DNA from: Gulosibacter molinativorax
GTDB lineage: Bacteria > Actinomycetota > Actinomycetes > Actinomycetales > Microbacteriaceae
Assembly: GCF_003010915.2 (NCBI RefSeq)
Contig: NZ_CP028426.1
Span: 124,001-188,000 of the forward strand
Direction: 5' to 3'
DNA: 64,000 bases
The position numbers and the translations under genes were made by a program. Below, piece after piece: positions 16,061-24,474 of this stretch (its first letter is position 1; each line of letters opens with the position of its first letter). A model generated the notes under the pieces. It was not told the origin of the DNA. It saw only the letters and a list, made by a program, of their open reading frames with translations, and did not search any database.

Positions 16061-16605
16061 GCGGCTATATCGAATTGGAAGAGGGAGAGATGAACAACGT
16101 TGAGGTCGAGGTGCACCCGAGTGGTGTGATTACGGTAAACAATGCAAAAGACAACGTGAGCACGGCACTTGACTCAGAGGAGGTCACTGCCCTCCGAGCG
16201 TATTTCCAGGCGGAGCGTGACGAGCAGCTCGGGCTATGGCATGACCCGGAGGATGCCCACAAGGTCGTCTACCGAGTGCCTGGCGAGGACGACGGCGACG
16301 GGCGTGCGATTGGAATCCTGGATCTGCGCACCGGAGAGACTGAGTGCTTGTGGGAACACCTGTCGACGGATATCGGAGCCGCTGACCGCTATTTCGCTGC
16401 GCATCCCCCGGCGCGTGAGCTACCGACCGCGCTGGGCGCGATTGTGGAGGGCAATGGGCTGCGCATGCATCTTGTCGCGCCTGGCGCTGAGGACGGTGAC
16501 GCTTGGGTCACGACGAGTGGCTATTGGCGGTCGCCGAGCGAGACGTTGAAGGTACTCGGCCCTGACTGGAAGCTCGTACACGAGGGGATGCAGAGCGATG
16601 AGTGA
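16057..16605 (+). CDS. Early phage protein, unknown function
   Basis: A 182-residue acidic protein, unrecognised. GTG 16057 overlaps the upstream stop. ATG 16090, preceded by the purine-rich GAAGAGGGAGAG, is a good alternative start and would give 171 residues. Confidence 0.5.
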   Translation: MSGYIELEEGEMNNVEVEVHPSGVITVNNAKDNVSTALDSEEVTALRAYFQAERDEQLGLWHDPEDAHKVVYRVPGEDDGDGRAIGILDLRTGETECLWEHLSTDIGAADRYFAAHPPARELPTALGAIVEGNGLRMHLVAPGAEDGDAWVTTSGYWRSPSETLKVLGPDWKLVHEGMQSDE

Positions 16606-16855
16606 GTTGTCGATATTTCAGGATCAGCAGCTCGCGGCGACATCGATCGTCCCGGCTGCGGCGGTGCGTGAAATCTATCGGGTTCGGGACGCGTATCAGG
16701 CTGACCTTGATAAGGCGTTGCGGGAGATTCGTGCGGGCGGCAGCTTGCAGGACATGGAGCGGTGGACGCGAGTCGCGCGGCAGTTCGTGGAGCTGATCAT
16801 TTCGTTGAACATGGCGGCGGAGCGACTAGTCGAGACAGGAGACGGCGATGAGTAA
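16598..16855 (+). CDS. Small helical phage protein
   Basis: An 85-residue, all-helical protein of unknown function, overlapping both neighbours by eight bases. Confidence 0.5.
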   Translation: MSELSIFQDQQLAATSIVPAAAVREIYRVRDAYQADLDKALREIRAGGSLQDMERWTRVARQFVELIISLNMAAERLVETGDGDE

Positions 16856-17039
16856 CCCATTACGAGAGCAGATCGCGCGGGCGGCGGAGGCAATGGTCGC
16901 GCACCGTTTGCCCTGGGCATCGACGCAATGCAGGTGTGGTGAAGCTTATCCGACCGAGTCGTTCGGGTCAGCCCACGCGGAACATCGTCTCAGGGCCATG
17001 TTCCGGGCCGCGTTCGGAGGGGAGCGAGACGATGTTTAG
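16848..17039 (+). CDS. Small phage protein with Cys/His motif
   Basis: A 63-residue protein with CRCG, then HAEH, a common short phage pattern that may bind zinc. Overlaps both neighbours by eight bases. Confidence 0.5.
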   Translation: MSNPLREQIARAAEAMVAHRLPWASTQCRCGEAYPTESFGSAHAEHRLRAMFRAAFGGERDDV

Positions 17040-17187
17040 GCGTGACCCGAAATCGTGCCGCTGGTTCCACTCGTGGGCGGACACGGACAAGTTCTACGAC
17101 ATTTTCAGCATCGTGGATCAATGCCGGAAGTGCGGCTTGTACCGCATCACGAACTTGTTTACCGAGCAGACAACTTTCAGGAGGTAG
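17032..17187 (+). CDS. Small zinc-site phage protein
   Basis: A 51-residue protein with a possible zinc site (CRWFH and CRKCG). Overlaps the previous gene by eight bases. Unknown function. Confidence 0.45.
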   Translation: MFRRDPKSCRWFHSWADTDKFYDIFSIVDQCRKCGLYRITNLFTEQTTFRR

Positions 17188-17190
17188 GCC

Positions 17191-17607
17191 ATGTCTGATT
17201 TTGATTTGTCTGGGCTGCGAGAGATCGCGGAAGCGGCGACACCAGGACCGTGGAGGCAGTGGAACCCTGCTACGGGGCCATCACACATCACTATCGGCGG
17301 CAAAGTTGCGTTCGAGTCTTTGCAGAGCGCTACACGGTTCGCTGACGACGAGGTGATCCCGCATTGGTGCGACGCCACACATATCGCCGCGTTCGATCCT
17401 GAAACCGTGCTCGCCATGCTTGACCTCATCGAAGAGCAGGCCGCGGGCTTCGAGACACTACGGCAGTTGCATCGCCCTGTCGAGATTGAGCCAAGCGGAA
17501 CAATCTGCGGAGAGTGCTCCATGAGGCTCCCCAACGGCAAGTATTTCGGGCGGCTAGAGGAATGGCCGTGCCCTACCCTGCAAGCGATAGGAGAGAGCGA
17601 TGACTGA
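17191..17607 (+). CDS. Ead/Ea22-like phage protein
   Basis: A 138-residue protein. The start pattern LSGLREIAEAATPGPW and the segment DATHIAAFDPETVLAMLDLI are hallmarks of Ead/Ea22-like proteins of temperate phages, whose role is unknown. A C-terminal CGECSM pair is additional. AGGAGG precedes the ATG. Confidence 0.7.
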   Translation: MSDFDLSGLREIAEAATPGPWRQWNPATGPSHITIGGKVAFESLQSATRFADDEVIPHWCDATHIAAFDPETVLAMLDLIEEQAAGFETLRQLHRPVEIEPSGTICGECSMRLPNGKYFGRLEEWPCPTLQAIGESDD

Positions 17608-17899
17608 ACCAATGAAGTTTCGCAAGAAGCCGGTAGTGATCGAGGCGATGCATTTCGACAGAGGGGCCGCGTCTGGTGTCGGATACGAGATCGCCAGGTG
17701 GTGCGGTGGCAGGTTCAACACGGACGTAAAGCCGTCTGACCGTACCGACGTGCGCTACTCGATCAGCATCCCGACGTTGGAGGGCGTGATGACCGCGAAT
17801 GAGGGCGACTACGTGATTCGCGGCGTGGAGGGCGAGTTCTATCCGTGCAAGCCGGACATTTTCGAGGCGACCTACGAGGTGGTGTCTGATGTCGAGTGA
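17600..17899 (+). CDS. Conserved phage protein of unknown function
   Basis: A 99-residue beta-rich protein. FRKKPVVIEAM at the start and EGDYVIRGVEGEFYPCKPDIF near the end form a pattern widely seen in phages without known function. It overlaps its neighbours by eight and eleven bases. Confidence 0.65.
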   Translation: MTEPMKFRKKPVVIEAMHFDRGAASGVGYEIARWCGGRFNTDVKPSDRTDVRYSISIPTLEGVMTANEGDYVIRGVEGEFYPCKPDIFEATYEVVSDVE

Positions 17900-18263
17900 A
17901 CGCATTACCGATGAGCGGCTCGCGGAGTGCATGGAGTATGCGACGCACGAGGCGGACATGGCGGGGAATGCCGCGCGTGTGAACCCGGATCATGTCGACG
18001 ATGCGCGGTTCTACCGGAACCTCGAAGCGGCACTGGCCGAGCTGCAAGCGTTCCGGGCGCGGGAGGCAGGCCGGGATGAACACGGTCTGCCGACCCGGCT
18101 CGGTGCCGCGATCAAGTTCGAGGGGCTGGCGAACGTGTTTGTTCGGCATTCGACGTATCAGCCGTACCCGTGGACTGATGGGCAGGCGTTCTTGGACTCG
18201 GAAGAGGTGCTCGAAATTGGAGAGGGCTGTGGCCCGTGGAAGGTGGTGCAGGATGATGACTGA
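17889..18263 (+). CDS. Early phage protein, unknown function
   Basis: A 124-residue soluble protein; no family recognised. ATG 17889 overlaps the upstream gene. Confidence 0.5.
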   Translation: MSSERITDERLAECMEYATHEADMAGNAARVNPDHVDDARFYRNLEAALAELQAFRAREAGRDEHGLPTRLGAAIKFEGLANVFVRHSTYQPYPWTDGQAFLDSEEVLEIGEGCGPWKVVQDDD

Positions 18264-18552
18264 GCTAGAGCTGACCGATGCCGAGTGGCGTGAGTTCCAG
18301 GCGATTCCAGAGCAGGGTTTCTCGCATCGTGATTGGGTGAACGCGCGGATTCGTGACCGTGCGGCTCGGCAGCATGCCGACGAGTCGGACACGCTCAAGG
18401 TCGCGGGCAAGCGGATTGCGGAGCTTGAGGCGAAGCTTGCGGGGGTACGAAAGCACTGCGTTGAGCGCATCCAAGATTACCCGGACGACCCGTTTGACTA
18501 TGCGTTTCAGGAATGCAAGCGCATCCTCGCGATTCTGGACGGTGGCTCGTGA
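18253..18552 (+). CDS. Helical early phage protein
   Basis: A 99-residue protein with a short coiled coil (about residues 50-65). ATG 18253 and 18256 are both possible. Function unknown. Confidence 0.5.
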   Translation: MMTELELTDAEWREFQAIPEQGFSHRDWVNARIRDRAARQHADESDTLKVAGKRIAELEAKLAGVRKHCVERIQDYPDDPFDYAFQECKRILAILDGGS

Positions 18553-18686
18553 CCCGGGATGAGGCGGCTCGTGAGGCCGCACAGAGGTACGTGGAGTCGG
18601 GTGCACCGTCGTCGGAGCAGCAGGAGCTGTTGCAGGCCGCGTATATCGAGAAATGCGGGCTGATCGCGGAGGTTGGAGATGAGTAG
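18549..18686 (+). CDS. 45-residue early ORF
   Basis: GTG 18549 lies in a GTGA overlap with the preceding stop; the product is a short helical peptide. It keeps the operon gapless and supplies GGAGG for the next gene. Unrecognised. Confidence 0.45.
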   Translation: MTRDEAAREAAQRYVESGAPSSEQQELLQAAYIEKCGLIAEVGDE

Positions 18687-18891
18687 CGGTCAGAGGCCTC
18701 GCACGCGGGAGCACTTCCCGAAGATGAAGGATCGAGCAGGGAGACGGCGGGTGAGGCGTGCGGAGCAGTTCGGTTGGAAGCTCGTCGCGTTCACGGAGGC
18801 CGCAATCGGGGCGAGCCTCTCGGTCCAGCAGCTAGCGCTATCGATGGCCGCATTCCAGGCCGCATACGAAAGGAGCCACGAGCGTGACTGA
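18679..18891 (+). CDS. Small basic phage protein
   Basis: A 70-residue protein with a basic N-terminal half and a helical C-terminal half. GGAGG at 18668-18672 sets ATG 18679. Function unknown. Confidence 0.5.
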   Translation: MSSGQRPRTREHFPKMKDRAGRRRVRRAEQFGWKLVAFTEAAIGASLSVQQLALSMAAFQAAYERSHERD

Positions 18892-19087
18892 GCGTGTTAT
18901 CTGGGAGGCATCGAGTCTGCCGTACCTCGTGCAGGAGCGGCGGTTGATTCCGACGCGGCTGGCGCGGCCGAAATATGACATCGAATGGGAGACCGTCGCG
19001 CGGTTCCAGTTCGAGAAGCTCGCAGAGGACGACGCGATCAGCAGGGCGAAAAGCGGGGCGTATACGAGAGTCATCCGAGAGGAATAG
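18884..19087 (+). CDS. Small early phage protein
   Basis: A 67-residue protein with GTG start and AAAGGAG upstream; overlaps the previous gene by eight bases. Unrecognised. Confidence 0.5.
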   Translation: MTERVIWEASSLPYLVQERRLIPTRLARPKYDIEWETVARFQFEKLAEDDAISRAKSGAYTRVIREE

Positions 19088-19114
19088 CTGGGACAATAGA
19101 CGCGGGAGGTCACA

Positions 19115-19342
19115 GTGTCAGAAACGCTCACCACACGACAGGCCGCCAGGCGAGTCAACCGGCACATCCGCACAATCCACCGATGGCGATCAGAAGGCAT
19201 GGAAGTCGACTTCGACAAGGTAGGTCACATGCACGTCGACCTCGACGAACTACTCGACTGGTACCGCCACAAGACCGTCGCGAATCCCGTACACAAATAC
19301 CGACTCCGAAAAAAGATTCAGAGTATGGAGTTGACACCCTAG
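19115..19342 (+). CDS. Excisionase-like helix-turn-helix protein
   Basis: A 75-residue protein. TTRQAARRVNRHIRTIHRWRSEGM, then a wing (VDFDKVGHMHVDLDELLDW), is the MerR/Xis-type winged helix used by excisionases and small phage regulators. GTG start with GGGAGGT upstream. It is the last gene of the rightward early operon before a terminator. With the similar protein at 7484 there are two candidates for Xis. Confidence 0.7.
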   Translation: MSETLTTRQAARRVNRHIRTIHRWRSEGMEVDFDKVGHMHVDLDELLDWYRHKTVANPVHKYRLRKKIQSMELTP

Positions 19343-19382
19343 CGTTGTCAACCCGAATATAAGAATCGGCACCAAAGACAAG

Positions 19383-19420
19383 CGCCCCGGCACTCACGTG
19401 CACGGGGCGTTCGTCGTTTT
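19383..19420. terminator. Bidirectional terminator at end of early operon
   Basis: Stem CGCCCCG (19383-19389) with CGGGGCG (19403-19409), followed by TTCGTCGTTTT. It lies between the rightward early operon and two leftward genes. Confidence 0.7.
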
Positions 19421-19425
19421 CGGGG

Positions 19426-19590
19426 TTACTGATCTCGGTGGAGCGACTTAGCCAACTCCTCAACCGCATTCGCTAGGTTGCCGAGGGCACGAGCCATCTC
19501 CTTCTCGTAATCCGACTCGGCATACACCTCAGACTGAATTGCCTGAGCATGAGCACGTCCTGCAAGTTCACTCACCCGCGTGTACGACAC
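19426..19590 (-). CDS. Small leftward phage protein
   Basis: A 54-residue acidic helical protein (starts VSYTRVSELAGRAHAQ). GTG start at 19590 with AGGGGGA upstream. It follows the next listed leftward gene with an eight-base gap. Function unknown. Confidence 0.55.
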   Translation of the reverse strand: MSYTRVSELAGRAHAQAIQSEVYAESDYEKEMARALGNLANAVEELAKSLHRDQ

Positions 19591-19598
19591 GATTCCCC

Positions 19599-19817
19599 CT
19601 AGCTCTGCTTAACCGTGACACTTGGCGACGCAGTTCCCGACGCGAGCGCATACGCCTCAGCGAGCGCGCGTAAAGCCGGGACGCCGTTGTAGCCATGCTC
19701 CTTCGACTCATACCCAGCAAGCTCCACCTTCGCTGCGGCGTGTATCGCTTTGTACAAAGTCACGGCAGCATCCCTCTGCGCATCGAACACATCTCTATTA
19801 CTCGGTGCAGTACTCAC
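19599..19817 (-). CDS. Small leftward phage protein
   Basis: A 72-residue helical protein; GTG 19817 behind AAGGAG. It forms a two-gene leftward unit with the 54-residue gene, opposite to all surrounding phage genes. This suggests separate, perhaps lysogenic, control. No family recognised. Confidence 0.6.
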   Translation of the reverse strand: MSTAPSNRDVFDAQRDAAVTLYKAIHAAAKVELAGYESKEHGYNGVPALRALAEAYALASGTASPSVTVKQS

Positions 19818-19900
19818 TGCGCTCCTTCCTGCCACCGACCTTCGGCAGCACTCGCATCATCACACGAGCCTGCGACATTGACTCGAAACCGGACCAGATC

Positions 19901-20203
19901 ATGACCCGTGAAATTCGCAACGGCAAAGGCCACCGAGCCTACCGACGCAAACAAGCAGCGTTGAAACGCCGCACAGCACGCGAAAACCTCCCCTGCGGAT
20001 GGGGCTCAGACTTCGGCTGCGGGCAACCAATCGACACCACACTGCCGTGGAAGGACAGGTTGGCGTTCACCGCCGACCATCCAGTAGCGCTCGCCAACGG
20101 TGGGCACCTCGTCAAACAAGACCTAGTGCCGTTCCACCGCGGATGCAATTCGCGCAAGGGCGACGCGGAAGAACTCGACATCGAACTATGGGGGGCAACA
20201 TGA
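19901..20203 (+). CDS. HNH endonuclease
   Basis: A 100-residue protein. CG and CGQPI at residues 30-40 with TADHPVALANGG and LVPFHRGCNSRKG give the complete HNH pattern: zinc Cys pairs, catalytic His in DH, and final N-x-x-x-H-like segment. HNH nucleases beside terminase genes often take part in genome packaging (cos cleavage). The gene lies about 1 kb before the small terminase gene. Confidence 0.85.
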   Translation: MTREIRNGKGHRAYRRKQAALKRRTARENLPCGWGSDFGCGQPIDTTLPWKDRLAFTADHPVALANGGHLVKQDLVPFHRGCNSRKGDAEELDIELWGAT

Positions 20204-20853
20204 ACAAGTACATCGTCTACACCGAAACAGGCGAGGTCCGGGCGGAAGCGTCGACGCATTCAATCCACGACGGTCACCTACACCTCGAAGACGACAATGG
20301 CACCACGGCACTATTTGCCGCATACAGCTGGACACACTTCGTCGTCCAGCGCGAGCGGACAGTTAGCGGCATCCAGGAGAGAGTGAAGAAACTCGAAGTC
20401 AACCTGCCAGCAGTGGCCGACACGATCGACTTCGGCACCCTGACGATCCGCGAGGGTGGCAGCGTAAAGGTTGCGCGGAGCGATGAAATCCGCGAAACAC
20501 TGGCTGCGCCGCTATCAGGCAACATCAACACCACCGGGCAATTCAAACACGCCGTTGAAATCGCATCCAACGGCCACACAGTTGCCGTCACCGGGGACGG
20601 GTACCTCCATGGTTTCAGCGACGCCATTGCCGAAGCCAAAGCGGCTGGCCTTGAAATCGCAGTGAACCGAGCTAATGGGGAGAGAGAGATCCGTTTCCAC
20701 GGCGGCGGGCGCATCCTATTCCGACCAGCCAGCGAGTTCCGAGGCGTCACCGTCGAAGTGGCATACCTCATCGGTAAGTGGGACCAGGACGTTGCAGACA
20801 CGATAGCCCCATGCTTCGGCAACAGGCCTAAGCGAATCGGAGTCCTGCTATGA
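20200..20853 (+). CDS. Phage protein of unknown function
   Basis: A 217-residue beta-rich soluble protein. ATG 20200 in an ATGA overlap with the HNH gene. No recognised domain. Confidence 0.55.
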   Translation: MNKYIVYTETGEVRAEASTHSIHDGHLHLEDDNGTTALFAAYSWTHFVVQRERTVSGIQERVKKLEVNLPAVADTIDFGTLTIREGGSVKVARSDEIRETLAAPLSGNINTTGQFKHAVEIASNGHTVAVTGDGYLHGFSDAIAEAKAAGLEIAVNRANGEREIRFHGGGRILFRPASEFRGVTVEVAYLIGKWDQDVADTIAPCFGNRPKRIGVLL

Positions 20854-21056
20854 GCACCATCGGAACACTCACGGCCACCATCCTCGTCAAGGTCGGAGAC
20901 CAGACCACCGATGTCGGTTCGATCACAACCGACATCGACGGCACGCTCACCGAACACGACAGTGGGTACGCCGTGCGGGCAGAAGTCAAACGATACCGCT
21001 GGCGACTCGCACGCCTCTTCCTCACCGCCGCATGGGCCGCGGTCACCTCAAAGTAG
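20850..21056 (+). CDS. Small phage protein
   Basis: A 68-residue protein with a beta-strand N-terminal half and a hydrophobic helix near the C-terminus (about 50-65). Common before terminase genes in actinophages; role unknown. Confidence 0.55.
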   Translation: MSTIGTLTATILVKVGDQTTDVGSITTDIDGTLTEHDSGYAVRAEVKRYRWRLARLFLTAAWAAVTSK

Positions 21057-21060
21057 GGGT

Positions 21061-21102
21061 CGAGCGCGAAAAGCCGCGCGACGAGCGCGAGAGGCCGCGC
21101 GA
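21061..21102 (+). repeat. Tandem 21-bp repeat, possible packaging site
   Basis: Two adjoining copies (21061-21081 and 21082-21102), each beginning CGAGCGCGA and ending CCGCGCGA, differ at two positions. They lie in the noncoding stretch 21057-21246 before the terminase genes, where a cos or pac site is expected. Confidence 0.5.
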
Positions 21103-21151
21103 AGTCGGTCGGAGGCTCGAGAGGGTCGAAAAAATCCAGAAACCTTGATCC

Positions 21152-21222
21152 GATGCCAGTCTCCCGCTCGCTGTCTGGCATCTCTCTCTCCCGGCTTTTT
21201 GAAGAATCTGCGCAATTTGCGC
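21152..21222 (+). terminator. Hairpin and palindrome before late operon
   Basis: Stem GATGCCAG (21152-21159) with CTGGCATC (21175-21182) is followed by a pyrimidine-rich run. It can terminate early transcription. A perfect 13-bp palindrome GCGCAATTTGCGC (21210-21222) follows, and either element could belong to the packaging site. Confidence 0.45.
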
Positions 21223-21246
21223 GGCGCGTGAATTGGGGTCAATTCG

Positions 21247-21675
21247 ATGGCACGTCAAAAGGCTCCCTGCGGCACGTATTCGGCCTACCGTCGTCATCGG
21301 CGGGAGGGGTCGGAGCCGTGCGCGGCGTGTGTCCGCGCGAAGAATAAGCACAATGCGAGCCGGTCGGTTTCGGCGTCTGCGCGGGAGCGTTCGGAGCCGG
21401 TTGTTCGGGCTCAAGAGTCGGTTCCGGTTGAGGTCAATTCGTTTGATCGTCATGCCGAGTTGCTGCGGACGTTGGAGCTTGTTGATACGGCGATTGATGC
21501 GGCGATTGATGACGATCCGGTGAAGCTTGCGCCGTTGATTCGTGAGCGGCGCGAGTTGATTGCTGAGCTTGGCCCGGTTGAGGTTGTCGAGGAGGTTGAC
21601 CCGTTCGATGAGTTCCTCGCTGGAGAAGGAAATGTTGTTCGGTTCGACTCGGCCAAGGGTCGAGAAGCGTCCTAA
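21247..21675 (+). CDS. terS: Terminase small subunit
   Basis: A 142-residue protein. N-terminal GTYSAYRRHRREGSEPCAAC is a small zinc-like motif often seen in actinophage proteins here. The C-terminal half (LLRTLELVDTAIDAA, LAPLIRERRELIAELG) has the helical pattern of small terminase subunits. It overlaps the large subunit gene and would recognise the packaging site upstream. Confidence 0.7.
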   Translation: MARQKAPCGTYSAYRRHRREGSEPCAACVRAKNKHNASRSVSASARERSEPVVRAQESVPVEVNSFDRHAELLRTLELVDTAIDAAIDDDPVKLAPLIRERRELIAELGPVEVVEEVDPFDEFLAGEGNVVRFDSAKGREAS

Positions 21676-23182
21676 GGCGGCGGGGTCTCATGCGGATCGC
21701 GCGCTTCGTTTTCTTGATGCGTGCGGGTTGACGCTTGACGAGTGGCAGCGGTATGTCGTGTCGGCGCTTGTTGAGGTTGATGATGAGGGTCGTTGGGCGT
21801 CGTCGGAGTTTGGCCTGCTGGTGGCTCGGCAGAACGGTAAGGGTGAGATCTTGCTTGCCTACGATTTACTGCACCTGTTCATGTTTCCGCGCGCGGACAA
21901 GAAGCGTAAAACGATCTTGCATTCTGCGCATGAGGTGAAGACTGCCGTGGATGCGTTTGAGCGTCTGGCGGGCGTTGTCGAGTCGGTGCCGCAACTTATG
22001 AGCCGCGTGGACAATATTTATACGGCGAACGGCAAAGAGGGTATTGTCCTGAAGCGTCGTGAGGGTCAGCGCAATGGCGACCGGCTGCGGTTTATTGCTC
22101 GGACGAAGAAGTCTGGGCGTGGTTTTACGGCTGATATTCGGATTGACGATGAGGCTCAGGAAGAGTCGTTGCAGGCGAATAACGCTTTGGCGTATACGCA
22201 GTCGCAGATCACGAATCCTCAGGCGTTGTTCACTGGGACTGTGCCTGAGGATGGCGTGAATGATTCCGAGGTGTGGGAGGCGTTGCGGGATCGTGGCCGC
22301 AAGGGTATCGGTGCGCGCACGGGCTGGATGGAGTGGTCGCCGGAAGGGTCGGATGATCCAGACATTGCGGATGCGATCGAGCCTGGTGATCTTGACGCGC
22401 TTGTCGAGTCGAATCCGTCACTTGGCTGGCGGATGCCGATCGAGACGGTGATTGATCAGCTCGAGCGGGCAAACACTGACCCGGACGGGTACTTGCGCGA
22501 GCGGTTTTCTGTGTGGCCGAACCGTCGCCCTGTTGAGGCGCAAGCGTTGTCTGAACTGGATCTTGACCGGTGGCGGGATAGTGAAGAGCCTGACGCGTCT
22601 CTTGGGGATGTTTCGGTGATTGCGATTGCTGCGGCTCGGAACGCGGCGTATTGCTCAGTGTCGGCCGCGTCGAGGTTCGACGATGACACGATCTTTGTTG
22701 AGCACGTTCGTACTGATCGCGGAACGATGTGGGTCGCGGAGTTCGTGAAGTCGTTGAAGGCGGATCTTGGCGATGCGCTTGTGGTGCTCGACTCAAAGAA
22801 CGCGGCGATGATCCTTGTCGATCTTGAGCGCGCCGGGGTGAAGTTCCTTTCGATGGATATGAACGAGGTTGCTGCGGCGCATGCGATGTTCGTTGAGGGC
22901 GCGAATCTTGGCCTGATTGTCCATCGTGGGCAGGAAGAGCTCACGCAGTCGTTGTCGTCTGCGACGACTCGGAAGATTGGGCAGGCGGGGATGACGTGGG
23001 ATGCGTCCGATCCAAAGGTGCCGGTGTCTCATGCGCAGTCTGTGACGTGGGCTGCGTGGGGTTTGCGGAAGCAGGAGGCAAGGCCGAAGCGTGAGCCTGC
23101 CCCACCGCCGCCGAAGCCTGCTGTGTTGACTCGCGATTCTGTCGCTCGGGATGAAACGAATTTGAACCATGTGAGGTTCTAG
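21632..23182 (+). CDS. terL: Terminase large subunit
   Basis: About 516 residues. The ATPase domain has an atypical Walker A (ARQNGKGE, residues 65-72) and Walker B (IRIDDEAQ, Asp172/Asp173/Glu174), as in many actinophage terminases. The nuclease half has VVLDSKNAA, giving the second acidic site. At the usual first nuclease position (GVDxxPD) this protein reads VIAIAAARNAAYCSV and lacks the aspartate. Start uncertain: ATG 21632 behind AAGGA, or ATG 21608. It packages phage DNA into proheads at the portal. Confidence 0.88.
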   Translation: MLFGSTRPRVEKRPKAAGSHADRALRFLDACGLTLDEWQRYVVSALVEVDDEGRWASSEFGLLVARQNGKGEILLAYDLLHLFMFPRADKKRKTILHSAHEVKTAVDAFERLAGVVESVPQLMSRVDNIYTANGKEGIVLKRREGQRNGDRLRFIARTKKSGRGFTADIRIDDEAQEESLQANNALAYTQSQITNPQALFTGTVPEDGVNDSEVWEALRDRGRKGIGARTGWMEWSPEGSDDPDIADAIEPGDLDALVESNPSLGWRMPIETVIDQLERANTDPDGYLRERFSVWPNRRPVEAQALSELDLDRWRDSEEPDASLGDVSVIAIAAARNAAYCSVSAASRFDDDTIFVEHVRTDRGTMWVAEFVKSLKADLGDALVVLDSKNAAMILVDLERAGVKFLSMDMNEVAAAHAMFVEGANLGLIVHRGQEELTQSLSSATTRKIGQAGMTWDASDPKVPVSHAQSVTWAAWGLRKQEARPKREPAPPPPKPAVLTRDSVARDETNLNHVRF

Positions 23183-23196
23183 AAGAGGGGTCTGTC

Positions 23197-24474
23197 TTGG
23201 TTGAGATTGGTTACCAGTCGGGCTCTGGCGTGAGCGGTTGGGGTGCGCTTGCTGCGGAGACGCATGAGACGAATCCTGATTTGCAGTGGCCGAATTCGAT
23301 TGACGTGTTTGATCGGATGCGGCGCGAGGATACGCAGGTCAAGTCTGTTCTTCGTGCGGTGACGTTGCCGATTATGCGTACCGAGTGGGTGATCGACGGG
23401 ACGGGTTGCCGGCCGGAGGTTGTGGAGCATGTTGCGCGTGATCTTGGTCTGAAGGTGAAAGGTGAGGCGTTCCAGGCTCCTGTTCGCTCGAAGGGTCGGT
23501 TTTCGTTTCAGGAGTTTCTTCGTCTTGCATTGCTCGAGCTGGTGTATGGGCACTCGTTTTTCGAGCAGGTGTATGACCAGTCGGATGGCGAGACGCACCT
23601 GCGGAAATTGGCTTGGCGTCCGCCGCGGACGATTGCGGATATTGAGACTGCCCCTGACGGTGGTCTTGTCGCGATCAAGCAGTTTGGGGCGAACGGCAAA
23701 GACGATGTTGTGATTCCGGTTGACCGGCTTGTGGTGTTCACGAATGAGCGTGAGGGCGCGAACTGGCTCGGTGAATCGCTATTGCGTTCGGCGTACAAGA
23801 TGTGGGTGTTGAAGGATCGTGTCTTACGCATCCAGGCACTCACGGCGGAACGTAACGGCCTCGGTATGCCGGTGGCGACGTCTGCACCTCCTCCTGAGGA
23901 TGCGTCGTTTGACGAGCTGAAGGCGTGGATGGATGAGCAGATCGCGGCGAATCTTGAGCTGGTGAAGAACGCTCGAGCGGGTGAGTCTGCTGGTGCGTCG
24001 ATCGCGAATGGCGCGAAGTTCGAGTTCGTTGGGGTGTCGGGTGATCTGCCTGATACGGATAAGCCGATTCGGTATTACGACGAGCAGATTGCTCGTGGTG
24101 TGCTGGCGCACTTCTTGAACCTTGGTACTGAGACGGGTTCTTGGGCTTTGGGGTCGACGTTCGCGAATTTCTTCACGGACTCGTTGAATGCGGTGGCGCA
24201 GCATATTGCTGAGGTCACGAATCAGCATGTGATCGAAGATCTTGTGGATCTTGCTTTCTCGGAGGATGAGCCCGCGCCGAAGCTAGTTCCTGCGGCGATT
24301 GGTGAGCAACAGCCGGTGACGGCGGAGTCGATTCGCGCGCTCGTGGATTGCGGCGCGATTGAGGTTGATGAGCGTCTTGAGGCGTGGCTGCGTGAACGTT
24401 TTGGCGCGCCGGTGAAAGACAGCGCCACAACGAGAGTGAGACCTGCACAAGTGAGAGCCGAGGGGGCTGCATGA
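23197..24474 (+). CDS. Portal protein (DUF935/Mu gp29-like)
   Basis: A 425-residue protein with a TTG start. It has the portal pattern of DUF935 proteins: REDTQVKSVLRAVTLPI near residue 50, LVYGHSFFEQVY near 120, and NWLGESLLRSAYKMW near 190. It forms the dodecameric DNA gate between head and tail. Position after the large terminase gene agrees. Confidence 0.88.
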   Translation: MVEIGYQSGSGVSGWGALAAETHETNPDLQWPNSIDVFDRMRREDTQVKSVLRAVTLPIMRTEWVIDGTGCRPEVVEHVARDLGLKVKGEAFQAPVRSKGRFSFQEFLRLALLELVYGHSFFEQVYDQSDGETHLRKLAWRPPRTIADIETAPDGGLVAIKQFGANGKDDVVIPVDRLVVFTNEREGANWLGESLLRSAYKMWVLKDRVLRIQALTAERNGLGMPVATSAPPPEDASFDELKAWMDEQIAANLELVKNARAGESAGASIANGAKFEFVGVSGDLPDTDKPIRYYDEQIARGVLAHFLNLGTETGSWALGSTFANFFTDSLNAVAQHIAEVTNQHVIEDLVDLAFSEDEPAPKLVPAAIGEQQPVTAESIRALVDCGAIEVDERLEAWLRERFGAPVKDSATTRVRPAQVRAEGAA

